64,000 bases of DNA from Halieaceae bacterium (GTDB lineage Bacteria > Pseudomonadota > Gammaproteobacteria > Pseudomonadales > Halieaceae). The stretch covers positions 206,923 to 270,922 of the forward strand of contig CACOYM010000001.1 of assembly GCA_902631395.1 (NCBI GenBank), written 5' to 3'. This document shows, piece by piece, positions 13,430 to 25,331 of this stretch; within the stretch, counting starts at the first letter, position 1, and every line of letters starts with the position of its first letter. A program made the translations under genes and the position numbers. Under the pieces are notes generated by a model. The model saw only the letters and a list, made by a program, of their open reading frames with translations, was not told where the DNA came from and made no database searches.

Positions 13430-14479
13430 TTAATGTGGCTGATTTTGACTCTCATCCAGTGCTCTCTGCAGCGCTGCTAAATTTTGTTCTACTCGGGCCT
13501 TACTCTCGGGGTTTTTGATTCCTTGATTGAGCGACTCAGTTAACGCTGATATGGCACCAGAAAAATCCCCCTGCTTTACCAACAAATTAGACAGATTGTT
13601 GAGTGTCGCTGTGCTCCGATGACCAATATCGAAAAGCCTCCGATAAACTTGAACTGCTTGGTCGGTGGCGCCCGAGCGATAAAAAGCTTCAGCCACTGCT
13701 TCCAAGCTGGGTAGCGCGTCCGCGCCAAACTCAAAAGCTGTTATCAGGTAGCGCTTCGCCTTCTCCAGGTCACGGGTGACTCTCATATGCGCCATGCCAG
13801 CTGATAAATAATCACGAGACGTTGCTTCGTTGGTGGAGATAAGACGCTCTTGAATAGCCAAGTTGCGAAGCACGTGTTGCCGTGAATTGTTAACTTCGTT
13901 CTCATGGTAATGATGGATGGGTACTCCGGAGTCTCCAATCCGGTCAGAGGAAATCGAGTAATCAACTATTTCGTGAACTTTGCAAGAGTAGCGAATAGCC
14001 GGGTCGTTCCTAAATAATCTTACGATGCGATTCTCCACATATCCTAAATAGTCGCCTGAGAATGTGTCTCGGGACTTCACCAGGCGCCAATTTTCAGACC
14101 TTACTTCCTCGTCATGGTAAAGACGCTGCGTCATATAGAAACCGTCGTAGGCATCTGTTTTGATGAGCTCTGCGGATTTCATAAATCCGCTAGGCGACAT
14201 CAGCTCGTCAGCGTCCAGTACAAGGATCCACGGCTGCGTTGCAAATTTCAGGGCGTAGTTGCGTGCCGCTGAAAAATCGTCAATCCAAGAGAAAAATTCG
14301 GTTTTGTCCGCATATTTTTTGGCGATCTCGACTGTGCGGTCTACTGAGCCGGTGTCTACAACGATTATCTCTTTCACGTGCGCTCGCGCTGACTGAAGCA
14401 CTCTCTCAATGCAATGCTCCTCGTCTCTTGCGATCATGCAAAGGGACAAGCTAGGTTTTGTTTCGTCTGAATTATTCAT
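13430..14479 (-). CDS. Family 2 glycosyltransferase with C-terminal TPR repeats
   Basis: A 349-residue cytoplasmic protein. The N-terminal GT-A domain opens with SLCMIARDEE and continues with VDTGSVDRTVEIAKKY and the DxD-like LDADE near residue 95. From about residue 210 the sequence is helical TPR-like repeats (AVAEAFYRSGATDQAVQVYRRL). This architecture matches SunS/tetratricopeptide-type glycosyltransferases that modify proteins or build surface glycans; the acceptor is unknown. It begins 8 bases inside the end of the upstream serine-hydrolase gene, so the two form an operon. Confidence 0.85.
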   Translation of the reverse strand: MNNSDETKPSLSLCMIARDEEHCIERVLQSARAHVKEIIVVDTGSVDRTVEIAKKYADKTEFFSWIDDFSAARNYALKFATQPWILVLDADELMSPSGFMKSAELIKTDAYDGFYMTQRLYHDEEVRSENWRLVKSRDTFSGDYLGYVENRIVRLFRNDPAIRYSCKVHEIVDYSISSDRIGDSGVPIHHYHENEVNNSRQHVLRNLAIQERLISTNEATSRDYLSAGMAHMRVTRDLEKAKRYLITAFEFGADALPSLEAVAEAFYRSGATDQAVQVYRRLFDIGHRSTATLNNLSNLLVKQGDFSGAISALTESLNQGIKNPESKARVEQNLAALQRALDESQNQPH

Positions 14480-15713
14480 CAGCTATCAGTGCGCCGTAGA
14501 TCATATTTTTGATTTGGCCGCGGAAGTTGAAAGTGGAGGAGGGAATCAGTTGAGTTAGGAAAATAACGCAGAGATTTTCTACCGGGTCGACCCAGAATAA
14601 GGTAGAGGCCAAACCACCCCAGTAGAAATCACCCTCGCCAACTGTCCCGGATGCCGCGGCGTCGATGGTCGTGGCGAATCCTAGACCAAAGCCTACGCCC
14701 TCGTTGCTTGTCTCTGAGAACCCTCCTACTGCCATCTGAGCTAAGGATGACTTACCAAGGTGATTGCGCATCATCATATCTAGAATAGGGCGTCCGATAA
14801 CCTGTTGCCCGCGGAACTTGCCCTGATTTAAGAGCATTTCACAGAAGTTAGCGTAGTCAGTAATTGAGCTCAACAGTCCACCCGCGCCAGAGGGCGCTAC
14901 TGGCGGAGTGCGGTAGCGGCTGATTTGTGGATCGTCTTGGAGGCTCAGCGATTTGTCCGGTGCACGCTCATAGCAGGCAGCAAATCGGTCTAGTTTTTCG
15001 TGGGGCACGCTGAATGCGGTATCGACCATATCCAAAGGCATGAAAAGTCTCTCTTTTAAAAAGAGCTCAAGGGGTTTGCCAGACATCACCTCAATGAGGT
15101 GGCCACAAACATCGGTGGCAAGTGAATAGCTCCATCGGGACCCAGGTTCGTAAAGTAGGGGCACTAGAGAGAGTCGCTCGACGAGTTCTTCAAGCGTATC
15201 GGTACCGTCTCGAGTGATACCTGCTGCTGCATAAGCTGGATCGACCGGCAGTTCTAGCCCCGGTAAGAATCCCCCGTAGGTCAATCCAGATGTATGGCAG
15301 AGCAAATGTTGAATGGTTATTGGACCTTTGGGTGGCCGAGTGATCATTGAATCACCCGCTCCTTCAACCCAGACGCGGTGTTGCCGCCAGGATGGGATGA
15401 ATTTATAGACGGGATCGGTGAGCTGAAAATGGCCTTCCTCAAAAAGCATCATCAATGCAATTGAGGTGATGGGCTTGGTCATAGAGTAGATGCGAAAGAT
15501 GGTGTCTTCTCGCATAGGTTTGTCGCGCTCAATATCCATGCGCCCCAGCGCCAAGTTATGAGCTGTGATACCTCTCCGTATGATACGCAGGTTGCACCCG
15601 GCGATCTTTTGCGGTGACACATAACGGTTTGCTAGATGGTTGCTGAGTTTCTCGAGCTTTTCCGGGGCGAACCCTGCTGCCTCTGGGTCAATCTGCATTG
15701 GCGGTTGTGTCAT
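14472..15713 (-). CDS. Serine hydrolase of the class C beta-lactamase/EstB family
   Basis: A 413-residue hydrolase with the penicillin-binding-protein fold. The nucleophile motif SMTK is at residues 77-80, and the Tyr-containing second motif is YSLATD near residue 190, where true beta-lactamases have YxN. There is no signal peptide. EstB-type members act as esterases rather than lactamases, which fits a cytoplasmic enzyme. The downstream glycosyltransferase overlaps its last 8 bases. The substrate is unknown. Confidence 0.85.
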   Translation of the reverse strand: MTQPPMQIDPEAAGFAPEKLEKLSNHLANRYVSPQKIAGCNLRIIRRGITAHNLALGRMDIERDKPMREDTIFRIYSMTKPITSIALMMLFEEGHFQLTDPVYKFIPSWRQHRVWVEGAGDSMITRPPKGPITIQHLLCHTSGLTYGGFLPGLELPVDPAYAAAGITRDGTDTLEELVERLSLVPLLYEPGSRWSYSLATDVCGHLIEVMSGKPLELFLKERLFMPLDMVDTAFSVPHEKLDRFAACYERAPDKSLSLQDDPQISRYRTPPVAPSGAGGLLSSITDYANFCEMLLNQGKFRGQQVIGRPILDMMMRNHLGKSSLAQMAVGGFSETSNEGVGFGLGFATTIDAAASGTVGEGDFYWGGLASTLFWVDPVENLCVIFLTQLIPSSTFNFRGQIKNMIYGALIADE

Positions 15714-15861
15714 GTGGTTGAGATCTCATTGCAGTATGAAGGGGCGCTATCTCGCTGTCTTCGTCAAATCCGAACTTTTTAGTCCTGAAGGAGCGGTCGA
15801 GGTAGGTGTGAAAAGACACCGCCGGACCGCATATAAACGCTGGGTTCAGGAGCCTCCCGTC

Positions 15862-16519
15862 GTGACGGATTACGATTATGTACCCATTCCATTGAATGCG
15901 CCCGAGAGAATGGCTCACTATGCCGTGATCCGGTGAGCCATTACACATCGTGATTTTATATCTCAACGGAGATCCGCCACGAATTTTTCTGGTGCCCCGA
16001 TTGATCAGGCGGTTATCGAAGCCTGCGCACACACTGAGAGTTCAGCGCCGAGTGATGTGAATCATCAGCCATGGCACTTTGTGTGTGTGACCGATGCCGT
16101 GACCAAACGCATACTTGCGGAGGCAACTGAAGAGGCGGGGAGCGCATGTTAACGCGCTAAAGCGGCCGCTGTGCAGTTACACAGCCTCATGAGAATCAGC
16201 ATCGCTCTTTTAGCCAAGCCTTCAGAAAGCGCAGTGGCTGATTGCTGTCTTTCCTGAGCGCTGCGTGTTTGAAGTTGAGAGCAGCCGAGAGAACAATAGT
16301 GCCGTCGAATCTGTTGGTCTAGCGACAGCGTTATCGACTCAGGCTTGTCGTCAGTCGGGCTTGTCCACACTGACCCACACACCCAACCCGATGAAATTTC
16401 TCAATGAGATACTTGAGCGCCCGCAGCACGAGCAGCTCTCTTGTGCTCTTGGTGGTTGGGTACCGGTCATCAGATGTACTGATGCCGCGTGCGGCAATTC
16501 GGAGGAAGCGTTCATGTGA
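15862..16519 (+). pseudogene. Decayed nitroreductase-family gene
   Basis: Segments of one nitroreductase can be read in order across different frames. From GTG 15862 the family N-terminus appears (DYDYVPIPLNAPERM), an in-frame TGA interrupts at 15934, and the same frame continues with QRRSATNFSGAPID, then SAPSDVNHQPWHFVCV, before stopping at about 16150. After a scrambled stretch another frame gives QKAQWLIAVFPER, then ESVGLATALSTQA, STLTHTPNPMKFLNEILERP, and ends at 16519. The total span of about 660 bases matches an intact gene of roughly 220 codons. At least one nonsense codon and one frameshift show the gene is dead. Confidence 0.8.
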
Positions 16520-16694
16520 GATCGCTAGTTTTGTGTGATGTGAACTCTCCTTTTCTGCTTTTGCTTCGAATTTTGCTCCAGAGCCCCGCTGAGGTTTTGC
16601 AGTGGAGGATGCGTATTTGCGTTACTTGCTTGCACAATCGCGCCAACGTTTTCAATGGTAACCTGCAATCACACCAATCAACGAGGAGCTTCTC

Positions 16695-17087
16695 ATGGGC
16701 GAGCCATCGGGCAAACCACCGGAGCAACTGAACGTTTTGGGTTTGCCGATTGAGCTGTGTTGTCAGGATCCAATGACGGGCTTTTTTCGTGACGGCCACT
16801 GCCACACGGGACCACTTGATGCTGGTATGCATACCGTCTGTGCCGAGGTGACCGAGGGGTTTCTGAACTTTTCTGTCGCAGCGGGCAATGATCTTGTTAC
16901 ACCGATGCCTCAGTCAGGATTTCCAGGGCTGAATGCGGGTGACCGATGGTGCCTGTGTGCGTTGAGATGGTTACAGGCGTGGGAAGCAGGACATGCTCCG
17001 CGACTTTATTTACGGGCGACGCATATTAAGACGCTGGAAGTTGTCTCGCTGGATGTCTTGAAAGAATTTGCCTTGGACATTTCCTAG
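16695..17087 (+). CDS. DUF2237-family protein
   Basis: A 130-residue protein covering the whole DUF2237 family. Landmarks are LNVLGLPIELCCQDPMTGFFRDG, then CHTGPLDAGMHTVCAEV, GNDLVTPMPQSGFPGL and GDRWCLCALRW. Several Cys and Asp positions are conserved in the family, but no function is established that I know of. Start ATG 16695 has GAGGAG 6 bases upstream. No signal peptide, so cytoplasmic. It lies just downstream of the dead nitroreductase with its own ribosome-binding site and probably its own promoter. Confidence 0.85.
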   Translation: MGEPSGKPPEQLNVLGLPIELCCQDPMTGFFRDGHCHTGPLDAGMHTVCAEVTEGFLNFSVAAGNDLVTPMPQSGFPGLNAGDRWCLCALRWLQAWEAGHAPRLYLRATHIKTLEVVSLDVLKEFALDIS

Positions 17088-17822
17088 TGTCTTGTGCTGT
17101 GTCAGCGCTGTTTTCAAGGGTACTAGCGTTTGTCTAGTCACTTTGAAATGCGTTCCTCAACGGACATGAAGACGGTTATCGCGACGCAGAAAAAAAACGG
17201 TGGATCATATTCAGACAGCAGGCTCTCGTAACGCTCCTCCGTCTGGCGCTCGCATCGTTTCAGCAGCAATGATGCCAACAGCAATGTAGGTTAAAGAAGC
17301 GGTCAATTACCTGGGTAGGGTCGATCGAGACCAAAAACTTCGTGGCTGCTGGTGCAGCCGCTACTCACTCGCTGCTAATTCCTACTTGTAATCCACTCCA
17401 GGTGATGGCCCATTGCGGAAAATCAGATGGCGCAGTGAGCGGCATTTCGGCAACAAGTTGGTGCAGTGCGCCACCAAAAAAAACTCACTACCAGTGGCGG
17501 TCTGGCCCTGTCAAAGCTCCCCAAATCAAGCCACTAATAACCGCAAGGTGACCTCGAGCTATTAATAGCTAAATGGCACAACTGCCGAGAAGCATAATTC
17601 CATTCAAAAGTAGCGACAGTATTTGATCTGGGATTCCCCGAGGTGATTATGAGTCGTGCTGTTCGAGTACGATCCAAACTTCGACTCAGGGCGGAGGCGT
17701 TTCGTTATTTCCATAATAACAGGCGAGAGCCGGAGAAAATTTCAAAGCTAATCTATACTGACTTTCGGCCAGACCTCTGCAAGAGGTGTCAGTGCAGGGT
17801 AGGCGCAGATGACTACGTATGC
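17088..17822. other. Intergenic region with a possible coding remnant
   Basis: About 735 bases between DUF2237 and the anti-sigma gene. No intact gene is supported. On the reverse strand, around 17350-17545, one frame reads AVISGLIWGALTGPDRHW, two stop codons, then VFFGGALHQLVAEMPLTAP and on to a further stop. This looks protein-like and may be an eroded gene, but I cannot name a family. A forward frame starting at 17643 is the shadow of the anti-sigma gene. Confidence 0.35.
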
Positions 17823-18566
17823 TTACCAGCCGGAGTTGATGAGTGCCGCTTCTTGCTGCGGTCCCAGTGCTACGTCGGTCGCGGTTTCGTCAATAAAGCG
17901 CGCGACTTGTTCACTGTCGTCAGCGCCGGCGGGGCGATAATGCGTTTCTTGCTTGAGAAACACCTCGCTGCCAACCACCTGATTTTCCCAGCTGCCGTCA
18001 TCACGACAGGCAACACCCCGCCAGTGCGATTCGTCTTGAGCCAGCAGGAACTCACGACACCATCGCCCGTCAGCTGCTGGGAACGTCAACACGCTCCGGA
18101 ACTCGCGGCCATTTCCGAGCTGTTCCCATCCACTCGCTCTAGACGAATAGTGCTCCAAAGCAGAGGCCAATGAAGGATCCATGGTCATCGGGTTAAAGAC
18201 GTCTGCTTGCTTCACACTGATCACAAATGCCAAGACCAAGGAAAAGCCTGCCGCTACGGCGACACCGGCTCGGCGTATCCAATTCCTCGACAATGGCATC
18301 ATTGCCACATTGTCCGCTCCCACTAACGCAGCTAGCTGCTCAGGGGCCGGTGCCTCAGCGTTGAATAATGTTTTGAGGGCTGCATCGTTTGCTTCCATCG
18401 CGCTGAGCCGGGCCCGAAGTAAAGCATCATTGCGTAACCGGGTTATCAGCCCGATGGTACGCTCGGCATCCAGTTCATTGTCGATATACATTGACAACAG
18501 GTGATCATCGTCCACCCGTGTTCCCGCCATATCCACTACGTTTTGACGATCATCAGCCACTCTCAT
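17823..18566 (-). CDS. Transmembrane anti-sigma factor
   Basis: A 247-residue protein encoded 52 bases after an ECF sigma gene on the same strand, the usual arrangement for its antagonist. The N-terminal part holds the anti-sigma signature DDHLLSMYIDNELD, without the HxxxCxxC zinc ligands. One membrane helix (GVAVAAGFSLVLAFVISV) lies near residue 110-130, and a periplasmic domain with paired Cys (WCREF, VACRDDGSW) follows. It presumably holds the sigma factor at the membrane until an envelope signal releases it. Start ATG 18566 is chosen because the longer frame lacks a ribosome-binding site and would overlap the sigma gene. Confidence 0.8.
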   Translation of the reverse strand: MRVADDRQNVVDMAGTRVDDDHLLSMYIDNELDAERTIGLITRLRNDALLRARLSAMEANDAALKTLFNAEAPAPEQLAALVGADNVAMMPLSRNWIRRAGVAVAAGFSLVLAFVISVKQADVFNPMTMDPSLASALEHYSSRASGWEQLGNGREFRSVLTFPAADGRWCREFLLAQDESHWRGVACRDDGSWENQVVGSEVFLKQETHYRPAGADDSEQVARFIDETATDVALGPQQEAALINSGW

Positions 18567-18618
18567 TATCCTATTCCACTGGCCCTTCCCAAGCGGACCA
18601 ATTATAAATGCGAGAGGC

Positions 18619-19125
18619 CTAGGCCTCTCTCTCTGCACCCCACTCCAAATCTTCTACCAGCGCTTTTCGAGCACGTGCGACGCGACTCATGATCGTGCCG
18701 ATTGGTACCTCTAAAAAAGCGGCTGCCTCTGCATAAGAACATCCCTCTACCGCCACCTGCACCAGCGCAGCTCGCTGCTCTGGGGCTAGCCGCTCGATCG
18801 CCGCTGAGACGCGATCTAGTTGAACGGAGTCGTCTGTGATGGCGGAAGTGGTTCCAGCTCCTTCTTCCGCGCCTTCTGATTGCGCGTAGCGACTCCGCAC
18901 ATCTCTGGACCGAATCTCATCAATCCACAAATTGCGACATACCCGGTGTGACCACTTGGCCACGTGTGCGTCCTCGGGCATACCTTTTTCAAGCAAGCGC
19001 TCCACTGTGATTTGCAGTAAATCGTCAGCATCTGCAGGATCCGCGGTCAGCGACAAACAAAAGCGCTTCAGTCGAGGCAGTTCCTCAATAAGTCCTTGCC
19101 TTTGTTGGGCGGTTAACATCGCCAT
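18619..19125 (-). CDS. ECF-type RNA polymerase sigma factor
   Basis: A 168-residue sigma-70 family factor with only regions 2 and 4. Region 2 includes DADDLLQITVERLLEK and WSHRVCRNLWIDEIRSRD; region 4 has APEQRAALVQVAVEGCSYAEAAAFLEVPIGTIMSRVARARK. Start ATG 19125 is preceded by GGAAGGCAGG. A membrane anti-sigma gene follows, and a subtilisin-like protease gene is divergent, suggesting an envelope-stress or surface-protein regulon. A possible self-promoter lies at 19148-19172. Confidence 0.88.
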   Translation of the reverse strand: MAMLTAQQRQGLIEELPRLKRFCLSLTADPADADDLLQITVERLLEKGMPEDAHVAKWSHRVCRNLWIDEIRSRDVRSRYAQSEGAEEGAGTTSAITDDSVQLDRVSAAIERLAPEQRAALVQVAVEGCSYAEAAAFLEVPIGTIMSRVARARKALVEDLEWGAEREA

Positions 19126-19147
19126 AGCACCTGCCTTCCGTAATAAT

Positions 19148-19172
19148 GACGTTTCAACGCTTAATTTATTCC
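19148..19172 (-). promoter_or_regulatory. Candidate autoregulated ECF promoter
   Basis: Upstream of the sigma gene, on its strand, GGAATAA is followed after 14 bases by CGTC. This is close to the GGAA(T/C)...CGTC layout of many ECF promoters, about 23 bases before the start codon. ECF factors commonly drive their own operon. The spacing is slightly short and no second copy was identified before the divergent protease gene, so this is a suggestion only. Confidence 0.3.
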
Positions 19173-19277
19173 CCGTTTCGCTTAGAGCATCAGTAGTCTG
19201 CGCCACATGGCACAACTTCTGCAATTTGTTCTGCTAGGCGCGTTCCGAGGCACTTCCCTTACGGGTAGACTAGCATC

Positions 19278-20558
19278 ATGTCGATTGCGCGTAGATCACT
19301 TCAAGCCAAATATTCCCCCATAGGAATGGTGCGAAGAGTGGTGCGCGTGTCGTTACTTGCTTCGATGGCCGGAACGCTTTCCCATGCACAGGAAGTGGAA
19401 GACCAAGTAGCTGATATTGTGTCAGAGGCCACGGAGGAGCGTATTGAGCAGGCAATGGAGGACCTGCTTGATGATATTGAGTCGAGAATCAGTGAAGACT
19501 CCCTCCGAATTCAAACGGATCATTGGCTAGTGATGGCAGAGGAAGACGTCTTCATCCAATTGGAGGAGGAGGGCTACCTTTTTGACAGGGTAAGCGAGTT
19601 GGACGGGCTCGGCTTCTTCCTTGCCGAAGTGGCAGCGCCTGCCAGCTTTGACTTGTCTGCAACCCGTGCGGGTATCTACGAGGTGATCGGTGGCGATCGC
19701 GCCGAGGTGGATTTGAATCATTTATACACAGCCGGCGTACCGGCCGATGCGAACGATGAATCACAGTTGGCGGGTATGCCGCCTAGAGAATTGTTGACTT
19801 TGCCCAATGATCTTTCAGATTTAACGCTGCGCATTGGCATCATCGACAGTAGCGTCGATCAGACCCACGCGGCCTTTTCGCAATCTTCCATCACTACGCG
19901 TCGGTTCGTCGATAATGAGACGCCACCTAATTTCCACGGCACAGCCATCGCATCCATCATCGCAAGTAACGATCCCTCGGCACTGGGGTTGGCGCCCAGA
20001 GCCGAGTTATTTGCTGCCGAGGTGTTTGACCAAACCGCCGAGCAAGGTGAATTTGCAAGCACGGTTAGCCTGATAAAAGCGCTGAACTGGTTGGTCACGC
20101 AAGAGGTTTCAGTCGTGAACATTAGCCTCGCTGGGCCGCCGAACCAACTTCTCGAAACGGCGCTAGCGCGAGTGCGTGAGCGAGGTGTATTGGCCATTGC
20201 GGCTGCGGGTAATGGTGGGCCGATGGCACAGCCAATGTATCCGGCTGCCTATCCTCAGGTCGTCGCCGTGACGGCTACGGATCGGCGAGGGCGTGCGTTC
20301 AGATTGGCAAACCGTGGGGAGTATGTGGATATCGCTGCGCCGGGCGTGAACGTCCGTCATGCGCTGGCAGGTGGAGGTTATGCCTCGTCGTCCGGCACTT
20401 CATACGCCGTTCCGTTTGTAACGGTCGCCGCTGCAAGGCTTTTGCACTCAAACAGTGAGCCTACTGAGATGCTTGATGCGCTATATGCCGGTACGCTTGA
20501 TATCGGTGCGCCTGGTCGGGACCAGATATATGGCTATGGGCAACTCCAGTTCCAGTAG
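19278..20558 (+). CDS. Secreted subtilisin-like serine protease (peptidase S8)
   Basis: A 426-residue protease with an N-terminal signal sequence (SLLASMAGTLSHAQ). A long acidic, helical propeptide-like segment rich in Glu and Asp (EEDVFIQLEEEG) precedes the catalytic domain. The triad is Asp190 (GIIDSSVD), His220 (FHGTAIASI) and Ser375 (SSGTSYAVPF). It is divergent from the ECF sigma/anti-sigma operon and is likely either a member of that regulon or involved in its signalling, judging by position. Exported; the substrate is unknown. Confidence 0.88.
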   Translation: MSIARRSLQAKYSPIGMVRRVVRVSLLASMAGTLSHAQEVEDQVADIVSEATEERIEQAMEDLLDDIESRISEDSLRIQTDHWLVMAEEDVFIQLEEEGYLFDRVSELDGLGFFLAEVAAPASFDLSATRAGIYEVIGGDRAEVDLNHLYTAGVPADANDESQLAGMPPRELLTLPNDLSDLTLRIGIIDSSVDQTHAAFSQSSITTRRFVDNETPPNFHGTAIASIIASNDPSALGLAPRAELFAAEVFDQTAEQGEFASTVSLIKALNWLVTQEVSVVNISLAGPPNQLLETALARVRERGVLAIAAAGNGGPMAQPMYPAAYPQVVAVTATDRRGRAFRLANRGEYVDIAAPGVNVRHALAGGGYASSSGTSYAVPFVTVAAARLLHSNSEPTEMLDALYAGTLDIGAPGRDQIYGYGQLQFQ

Positions 20559-20601
20559 GCTTGTTTTTTGAACCGCTCTGAGCTCTCGGCGTCGATTATT
20601 G

Positions 20602-21582
20602 TTAAAACGAAAGCCTAATTTCTGTCCCAACGACAAGGTCGCTGTAGCTAGCGGTAGGTAGGTTGGAGTCGTAGTCAGAGTTTTTCAGATGCAATCCAAG
20701 TGAGGCATAGTCGTTCAATATCAATCTCAGCTCTAGTGAGAATCGCCAGCGAGTATCTTCGCGCTCAGCTCGAATCATCGGATCTTCCGCTTTGTATTGC
20801 CGGTCCTCAAATTTGCCTTCCGCCTCGAATTCGAGCGGAAGTCGGCCTACTGTCTCGCGGTGGACATATCTAAGCTTCACGGCGTGTGAGTTGTAGTCAT
20901 ATCGATTCGCGCGGGCGTCGTCCGTTCGGAAGGTGTAGCCCAATACCGCGTAGCGCTTCAGGCCTTGAATGAAATAATAGCTGTCCAGCGAGGCGTTATG
21001 ACTCTCTGCCTCTCTACCGGGTCGACGTGCAATGGTTTTCTTGCCATGAACATATTCACCTCTAAGAAACCATTTCTTGCTGACGAAGCCTGACACGTAG
21101 GGCGAGAGTCGCTCATAGGTAAGAAACGGGTCACTGTCTAAATCTGCAGATACATCGAACCAGTTTATGCCAATCGTCGCATTGCCCAGTTTCGCCTCGA
21201 GGTTTACTCCGATTGATTCGGTACGCCGGTCTACTTGAGAGAACTTCTGATAGCTGTCGTCGGTGAGTCCTGCTGAAAGCCTAAACGACACGAGATCCTG
21301 AAAGGAAAATAGTGCAGAGCCTTGCGCCTCTAACGAGGTTACTTGGTCAGACTCTCCCGTGGCTCGCTCCAATTCATCTAGGCCAACGTTGTCGTCCCAG
21401 GCGTAGCCCGCTGCCAGCTCCAACTCGAAGTCACTGCCTGCGGAGGCCTGCATCGCCCAAATCACAGTGAGGAGAGGGATAACTGACTGTAAATTTTTAA
21501 GGACTGTTTTCAGAGTAGTGGCTGCATGGTGAGTCGTGGGCGTCAGTATAGGTTCGCGCTTCTCAGTTGTTGAACCGATCAA
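20602..21582 (-). CDS. Outer-membrane beta-barrel protein
   Basis: A protein of about 326 residues, depending on the start, that ends in alternating-polarity strands and a C-terminal Phe (GTEIRLSF), the signature for insertion by the BAM machinery. After a hydrophobic segment (SVIPLLTVIWAMQASAG) the mature part begins DFELELAAGYAWDDNVG and continues as repeated amphipathic strands. No enzymatic motif is visible. The start is uncertain: the frame is open to 21681 on TTG codons, and the TTG at 21582 is used to avoid overlap with the forward DUF3144-like gene. It converges on the S8 protease gene. Function unknown. Confidence 0.65.
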   Translation of the reverse strand: MIGSTTEKREPILTPTTHHAATTLKTVLKNLQSVIPLLTVIWAMQASAGSDFELELAAGYAWDDNVGLDELERATGESDQVTSLEAQGSALFSFQDLVSFRLSAGLTDDSYQKFSQVDRRTESIGVNLEAKLGNATIGINWFDVSADLDSDPFLTYERLSPYVSGFVSKKWFLRGEYVHGKKTIARRPGREAESHNASLDSYYFIQGLKRYAVLGYTFRTDDARANRYDYNSHAVKLRYVHRETVGRLPLEFEAEGKFEDRQYKAEDPMIRAEREDTRWRFSLELRLILNDYASLGLHLKNSDYDSNLPTASYSDLVVGTEIRLSF

Positions 21583-21613
21583 TCGGTAATTTATACTTGC
21601 GCATCGCAAAAAA

Positions 21614-21898
21614 ATGGACCCAACTATGACCGGCCCCCAAACACAACAAGAGGCTATAAGCGCTTTTATCAACCTCGCCAACGATATGAAGAATGACGGA
21701 GCGTCAATTCAATTTGTGTCGACAGCGCTAATGAGGGCGTGCGCAGTTTATGCCACATATGTCGTAGCCGGGAATGAAGGAGCATTAAAGGAGAGTGGTA
21801 TTGACAAGTTAAGCGAAGTTTTCGCTCAGGAACTGAATGTTATTCAAGAGGCCAAGCTGGCGGGAGCGGGACGTGACATTGAGGGGCAGCCAGATTGA
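21614..21898 (+). CDS. DUF3144-like small protein
   Basis: A 94-residue cytoplasmic helical protein. The region AISAFINLANDMKNDG followed by FVSTALMRACAVYATYV resembles the DUF3144 family, which has the same length and two-helix layout and no known function. A second in-frame ATG at 21626 could be the start. The gene is divergent from the beta-barrel gene, with the two starts about 30 bases apart. Confidence 0.6.
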   Translation: MDPTMTGPQTQQEAISAFINLANDMKNDGASIQFVSTALMRACAVYATYVVAGNEGALKESGIDKLSEVFAQELNVIQEAKLAGAGRDIEGQPD

Positions 21899-22224
21899 GA
21901 ATTATCGTCAGTTGCCCCGTTGGTTTGGCGTTATTCTGACAATGATTAGTCGATGAGATTGGTTTGGGTATCCCGTTGGCATCAAATTGAAAAGCGTGCT
22001 AGCGGCGCAACTAACTCGGGTCAAACGGCGCCGGCATCGCGCGCAAAATGACTGACAGCGCCAAGGTGAGTGAGATGGCCGCCAAGCATGGCTTTACGTT
22101 TGCGTCTGCATCTGAATAAGGTCAACAAGCTTGGGATGCCGCACTATTGTTAGCACCAAACAATCCCCCGACGGCTTGGGTAGCTCTAGGAAATGCATAG
22201 TTTTCAGAGGTCTTTGAGGAGCAG
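21899..22224. other. Intergenic region before tRNA-Leu
   Basis: About 325 bases without a supported gene. A 23-codon forward frame at 22048 (DSAKVSEMAAKHGFTFA) has the flavour of a thioredoxin-fold gene fragment, but it is too short to trust. No terminator hairpin with a T-run was seen. Confidence 0.35.
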
Positions 22225-22311
22225 TGGTACCGGAGGCCGGACTTGAACCGGCACGCTTTTAAGGGCAACGGATTTTGAATCCGTCGTGTCTACCAATTCC
22301 ACCACTCCGGC
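22225..22311 (-). tRNA. tRNA-Leu (anticodon CAA)
   Basis: On the reverse strand an 87-base tRNA folds with acceptor GCCGGAG/CTCCGGT, a D-loop containing GGTAGACA, and an anticodon stem ACGGA/TCCGT enclosing loop TTCAAAA, so the anticodon is CAA and the codon read is UUG. A long variable arm typical of class II tRNA-Leu follows, then T-arm GGTTCAAGTCC and an encoded 3' CCA. It stands alone between a DUF3144-like gene and the Glu-Pro-repeat protein. Confidence 0.95.
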
Positions 22312-22460
22312 CCGTATGAGAGCGCGATGAGTATACCAAGTACCCTGCGGTCGGCAATGGTAGGCTGTGCATTGAGGCCCGCTGCTGTATACTTTCGCCC
22401 GATTCGGTCGAGCCCAACAGGTTGCGCCGGTGATTCTGAGTATCTTCAGGGAGAAAAGTC

Positions 22461-22835
<375 letters not shown>

Positions 22836-22858
22836 CTTTCCTTTGCATCTCGCAGAAG

Positions 22859-22881
22859 AGCCGGCATGAGCCGGCTTTTTT
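22859..22881 (+). terminator. Intrinsic terminator
   Basis: AGCCGGC, loop ATGA, GCCGGCT, followed by a run of six T, 24 bases after the stop of the Glu-Pro-repeat gene and before queA. A textbook rho-independent terminator. Confidence 0.9.
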
Positions 22882-22950
22882 GTGTGCTGTGTGGCGCTGC
22901 TTCGTTTAAGTTTGATCTCCATCTCGCATCTGTCGCCCCATTAAATACCG

Positions 22951-25312
<2,362 letters not shown>

Positions 25313-25331
25313 GCAGCACTAAGCGCATTTT

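Noticed and set aside
22048..22119. Short frame resembling part of a thioredoxin-fold protein
   Set aside because: Only 23 codons with no continuation found in another frame that I could trust.
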